This document shows positions 14,015-16,680 of a stretch of 16,680 nucleotides of DNA, piece after piece (positions within the stretch are counted from its first letter, which is position 1; every line of letters starts with the position of its first letter). A program made the translations under genes and the position numbers. The stretch spans positions 1 to 16,680 of the forward strand of contig JAFABD010000068.1 of the NCBI GenBank assembly GCA_023426225.1. The letters are read 5' to 3'. Under the pieces are notes generated by a model that worked only from the letters and a program-made list of their open reading frames with translations, was not told the DNA's origin and ran no database searches. This stretch comes from Pseudomonadota bacterium. Its GTDB lineage: Bacteria > Pseudomonadota > Alphaproteobacteria > Sphingomonadales > Sphingomonadaceae.

Positions 14015-14115
14015 TAAAGCTCGGAACTGTCATTTCGCACTCGCAACACCCATGACTGACCCGTTTCTTGTCAAAAGCCATGATTCGTCTTGGCGCATCG
14101 GGATCGGGTCGCGCA

Positions 14116-16428
14116 ATGCAGCTGATGCAATATCTGGACAATATCAAATCGTTACAACGCAAGATCGCGCTGATCGCGGGGCTTTGCCTCACCGCGACCG
14201 TGGTCATCCTCGTCACGGTCGGCGCGCTGTTCGCCTGGGGCTCGCACGCCTTTGTCAGCCGCGAGGTCGGCACCATCGTCAGCAGCCAGGCCAAGACGAT
14301 GCTTCAGAACCGCGCCGAGGTCGAGGCCCAGCGCGTCAAGACCGCGCTCGACGTCGCGTTCGACGCCGCGCGCACCACGGCGCATTCGTTCGCCGTGCTC
14401 GCCGGCGGTGACGCGAGCAGCACCGGCGCGGGGCAGCGCCGCACCCAGTTCAACGCGATCCTGCGCCATGTGCTCGAACAGAACCCCACCTTCAACGGCA
14501 CCTATTCGGCGTGGGAGCCCAATGCGATCGACGGCGCCGATGCGGGCTTCGTCAACAACCGCGCGATGGGCTCGGATGGCACCGGCCGTTTCCTCGCCTA
14601 TTGGACGCGCGGCGCCAACGGCAATGTCGCGATCCAGCCGCTCGTCGAATATGACAGCGCCGAGCGCCACCCCAACGGACTGATGAAGGGCGGCTGGTAT
14701 CTCGGCCCCAAGGCGAACGGTGAGGAAAGCATCCTCGGCCCGCTCCCCTACACCGTCCAGGGCCAGCGCGTGTTCCTCGCCACCATGTCGGTGCCGATCG
14801 TCGTCCATGGCCGCTTCATGGGCGTCGCGGGCAGCGATTATAATCTCGACTTCCTGCAAAAGGTCGCGACGCAGACCAGCGGCTCGCTCTTTTCGGGCAA
14901 GGCGGTGGTGCTGATCGTCAACGACACCGGCCTCATCGCCGCCAACAGCGCCGCGCCGGATACGATCGGCAAGTCGGCCGCCTCGGTCGATCCGCGCTGG
15001 GCGCAACTCGCCGAAACGGTCAAGGGCGGTCAGGCCAAGGTCGTCGACGATCCCAACCAGAAGAATATCGACGTCTATTCGCCGATCACGCTCGGGCGCA
15101 GCAAGACGCCCTGGTCGGTGGTGATCTCGGTCCCGCGCGACCTCGTGCTCGCCCAGGCCGATTCGCTCAGCGCCTCGCTCAGCGCGCGCGCCGTGTCGAG
15201 CATGGTGTGGCAGTTGCTGATCGGCATCGCCGTCGCGGTCGCCGCCGTGTTCGGGATCGCCGTCGCCGCGCGGCGCATCGCCCAGCCGATCAGCCAGTGC
15301 GCCGATTTCGCCAACGGCATCGCCCGCGAACGGATGGATCAGGTGCTCGAAATCCATCAGGCGGACGAGGTCGGCACGCTCGCGGAGGCGCTGCGCAAGA
15401 TGCAGGAGGACATCAAGTCCAACATCGCGCGCCGCGCCGACGAGGCGGCCAAGACCGAATTCGTCGTCGAAACCGTCTCGTCGAGCCTCGGCGGGCTGTC
15501 GCAGGGCGACCTCACGGTCGACATCACCGCGGCGTTCCCGCCCGAATATGAAGGGCTCAAGCACAACTTCAACACCGCGCTCGGCAGCCTGCGCGGCCTG
15601 ATCGGCGCGGTCGGCGAAAGCGCGGCGACGATCCGCAACGGCTCGGTCGAGATCGCCCAGGCGTCGGAGGATCTCGCCCGCCGCACCGAAAGCAACGCCG
15701 CCAGCCTCGAAGAGACCAGCGCCGCACTCGTCCAGGTCGACACGCGGCTCAAGGCAAGCGCGATCGCCTCGAACGAAACGCTGTCGCGCGCCGATCAGGC
15801 GATCGCGACGGTCAATGACGGCCGCAGCGTCGCCGAAGAAGCGATGCAGGCGATGGCGCGCGTCAGCACCAGCGCCGAAGGCATCGACAGCGTGATCGAA
15901 GGGCTCGACAAGATCGCGTTCCAGACGCGCGTGCTTGCCATGAATGCCGCGGTCGAGGCGGGGCGCGCCGGCGATGCGGGCCGCGGCTTCGCGGTCGTCG
16001 CCGATCTTGTCTCGGCGCTCGCCCGGCGCTCGGAGGACGAGGCGCGCGCCGCCCGCGAACAGCTCACTGCGACCCAGACCGACATCGCCTCGGCGGTGCA
16101 GGCGGTGCGCAAGGTCGATGCGGCGTTCGTCGGCATCTCGGGCGATGTCGAGGCGGTGCACGGGCTGCTCGGCACGATGGCGGCGGACAGCCGCGCCCAG
16201 TCGGCCTCGATGACCGAAATCAGCGCCGCGATCGGCGCGATGGACCAGTCGACGCAACAGAATGCCGCGATGGTCGAACAGACCTCGGCCGCCGCGCGCA
16301 ACCTCACCTCGGAGGTCAAGTCGCTCACCGAACAGGCAGAGAGCTTCACCGTCGAAAAGCCCGGCCATGCCGGCGCGCACCGGCACGCGCCGGCGCGCGC
16401 GACGCACCGCGAACACGCCTTCGCCTGA
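14116..16428 (+). CDS. methyl-accepting chemotaxis protein with periplasmic Cache-type sensor
   Basis: This 770-residue protein starts at the ATG at 14116 (MQLMQYLDNIKSLQRKIA); an ATG at 14080 and a TTG at 14068 are also in frame, and none has a clear ribosome binding site. TM1 spans about 17-41. The periplasmic sensor spans about 42-360, with GTYSAWEPNAIDGADAGF, WTRGANGN and GVAGSDYNLDFLQ, typical of double-Cache domains that bind small molecules. TM2 spans about 363-386, followed by HAMP (IAQPISQCADFANGIA) and a second HAMP-like segment (GDLTVDITAAFPPEYEGL, about 460-505). The signalling hairpin tip AFQTRVLAMNAAVEAGRAG lies near 600-625. It would control CheA through CheW. No che or flagellar gene is nearby. 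The tail is His-rich (GAHRHAPARATHREH) and lacks a NWETF-type CheR tether. The ligand is unknown; nearby arabinan genes do not prove a sugar ligand. Confidence 0.93.
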   Translation: MQLMQYLDNIKSLQRKIALIAGLCLTATVVILVTVGALFAWGSHAFVSREVGTIVSSQAKTMLQNRAEVEAQRVKTALDVAFDAARTTAHSFAVLAGGDASSTGAGQRRTQFNAILRHVLEQNPTFNGTYSAWEPNAIDGADAGFVNNRAMGSDGTGRFLAYWTRGANGNVAIQPLVEYDSAERHPNGLMKGGWYLGPKANGEESILGPLPYTVQGQRVFLATMSVPIVVHGRFMGVAGSDYNLDFLQKVATQTSGSLFSGKAVVLIVNDTGLIAANSAAPDTIGKSAASVDPRWAQLAETVKGGQAKVVDDPNQKNIDVYSPITLGRSKTPWSVVISVPRDLVLAQADSLSASLSARAVSSMVWQLLIGIAVAVAAVFGIAVAARRIAQPISQCADFANGIARERMDQVLEIHQADEVGTLAEALRKMQEDIKSNIARRADEAAKTEFVVETVSSSLGGLSQGDLTVDITAAFPPEYEGLKHNFNTALGSLRGLIGAVGESAATIRNGSVEIAQASEDLARRTESNAASLEETSAALVQVDTRLKASAIASNETLSRADQAIATVNDGRSVAEEAMQAMARVSTSAEGIDSVIEGLDKIAFQTRVLAMNAAVEAGRAGDAGRGFAVVADLVSALARRSEDEARAAREQLTATQTDIASAVQAVRKVDAAFVGISGDVEAVHGLLGTMAADSRAQSASMTEISAAIGAMDQSTQQNAAMVEQTSAAARNLTSEVKSLTEQAESFTVEKPGHAGAHRHAPARATHREHAFA

Positions 16429-16458
16429 CGGGCGATCGGGCGTCGCAATGCGCCATCG

Positions 16459-16493
16459 AAGGGCGCGGGAGGAGCAATCCCCCCGCGCCCTTT
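16459..16493. terminator. terminator between chemoreceptor and autotransporter genes
   Basis: AAGGGCGCGGG (16459-16469) pairs with CCCGCGCCCTT (16482-16492), giving an 11-bp GC-rich stem followed by a short T run (TTTG) on the plus side and TTCG on the minus side. It lies 30 bases after the chemoreceptor stop and 8 bases past the expected end of the autotransporter, so it probably serves both. Confidence 0.75.
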
Positions 16494-16500
16494 GTCGGCA

Positions 16501-16680
16501 GAAACGCCACGACAGCGTCGCGCGCGCGCCATGATCGTGCGCGCGCGCGGCGACCTCGCCCGAATAGCTGAGGTCGAGCCGCAGCCGCTCGCCGAGCGCC
16601 GCGCCCAGCCCCAGTTCGGCCGCCATCGCGTCGCGGGCAAGCGGCGCACCGGCGACGCGGAACCCCGCCCCGCCCAGCGT
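16501..16680 (-). CDS. autotransporter beta-barrel, last 60 residues; stop codon missing
   Basis: The frame entering from the right edge reads TLGGAGFRVAGAPLARD, then ERLRLDLSYSGEVAARA, then HDHGARATLSWRF. This is the C-terminal end of an autotransporter beta-domain: F-x-V-A-G-x-P-L-A-R-D, then S-Y-S-G, then D-H-G, ending in aromatic Phe, which the family needs for outer-membrane insertion. The Phe codon is at 16501-16503. The next codon is TGC (16498-16500), where a stop is expected; TGC differs from TGA by one base. The frame then stays open through the terminator and antisense to the chemoreceptor down to 14152, which I regard as non-coding. The passenger domain lies outside the window. 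Either the stop was lost, or there is a sequencing error, or a one-base deletion. Confidence 0.75.

Larger units (their letters stand above)
13491..14115. other. 625-base intergenic region between GH51 operon and chemoreceptor
   Basis: This non-coding stretch contains, from left to right: a hairpin just before the GH51 ribosome binding site (GCCGGT 13506-13511 / ACCGGC 13517-13522); a possible 46-codon minus-strand leader frame (13575-13715); two GTCNGAC sites (13774-13789 and 13863-13881); an AT-rich patch with a T-run near 13961-13970; and a 7-bp inverted repeat (13993-14014). The left part is probably the long leader and control region of the GH51 operon, the right part the chemoreceptor promoter. 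No tRNA, sRNA or confident larger gene was recognised. Confidence 0.6.

Noticed and set aside
14152..16626. 824-codon minus-strand open frame
   Set aside because: Only its first about 40 codons continue the autotransporter barrel. The rest is antisense to the chemoreceptor with shadow-type composition, open because of GC bias and the missing stop.

Overview
The window is GC-rich chromosomal DNA whose protein families point to a sphingomonad-type alphaproteobacterium. The evidence is two large TonB-dependent receptors, an autotransporter barrel terminus, a DUF2946-type small protein, and a chemoreceptor whose signalling hairpin reads AFQTRVLAMNAAVEAGRAG. This assignment rests on family recognition, not on any search. 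No RNA gene, insertion sequence, CRISPR array or integration site was seen.

Left part (1-3.6 kb). A minus-strand DUF2946-like gene is cut by the left edge. A minus-strand DUF1521 protein carries the GDPH motif of the metal-ion-inducible autocleavage domain known from rhizobial type III-secreted NopE proteins, and ends at a strong intrinsic terminator. Divergent from it are a signal-less class-3-type lipase (GHSLGGG) and, 34 bases further on, an ankyrin-repeat lipoprotein. The lipase/ankyrin pair has the layout of a secreted lipase effector with a periplasmic immunity protein. The DUF1521 neighbour is also a likely signal-less exported protein. No secretion-system gene is visible.

Middle part (3.6-13.9 kb). 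This is an arabinan/arabinoxylan utilisation locus. TonB receptor 1 is on the plus strand. TonB receptor 2 is convergent with it, with a 13-bp perfect stem terminator between them. Receptor 2 is preceded by a minus-strand operon of GH51 alpha-L-arabinofuranosidase, GH43 endo-arabinanase type enzyme, and Tat-exported GH43 enzyme with an AbfB-like C-terminal domain. The likely division of labour is that exported GH43/GH51 enzymes cut arabinan and release arabinose or short oligomers, while receptor 2 imports oligomers across the outer membrane. Five AT-rich sites built on GTCNGAC lie in the three promoter regions (one, two and two copies). They suggest one shared regulator, plausibly of the GntR/FadR type, that is not encoded here.

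Right part (13.9-16.7 kb). A 625-base non-coding stretch leads into a Cache-type methyl-accepting chemotaxis protein on the plus strand. It is convergent with the last 60 codons of an autotransporter beta-barrel on the minus strand. That barrel reaches its canonical C-terminal WRF, but the expected stop codon reads TGC.
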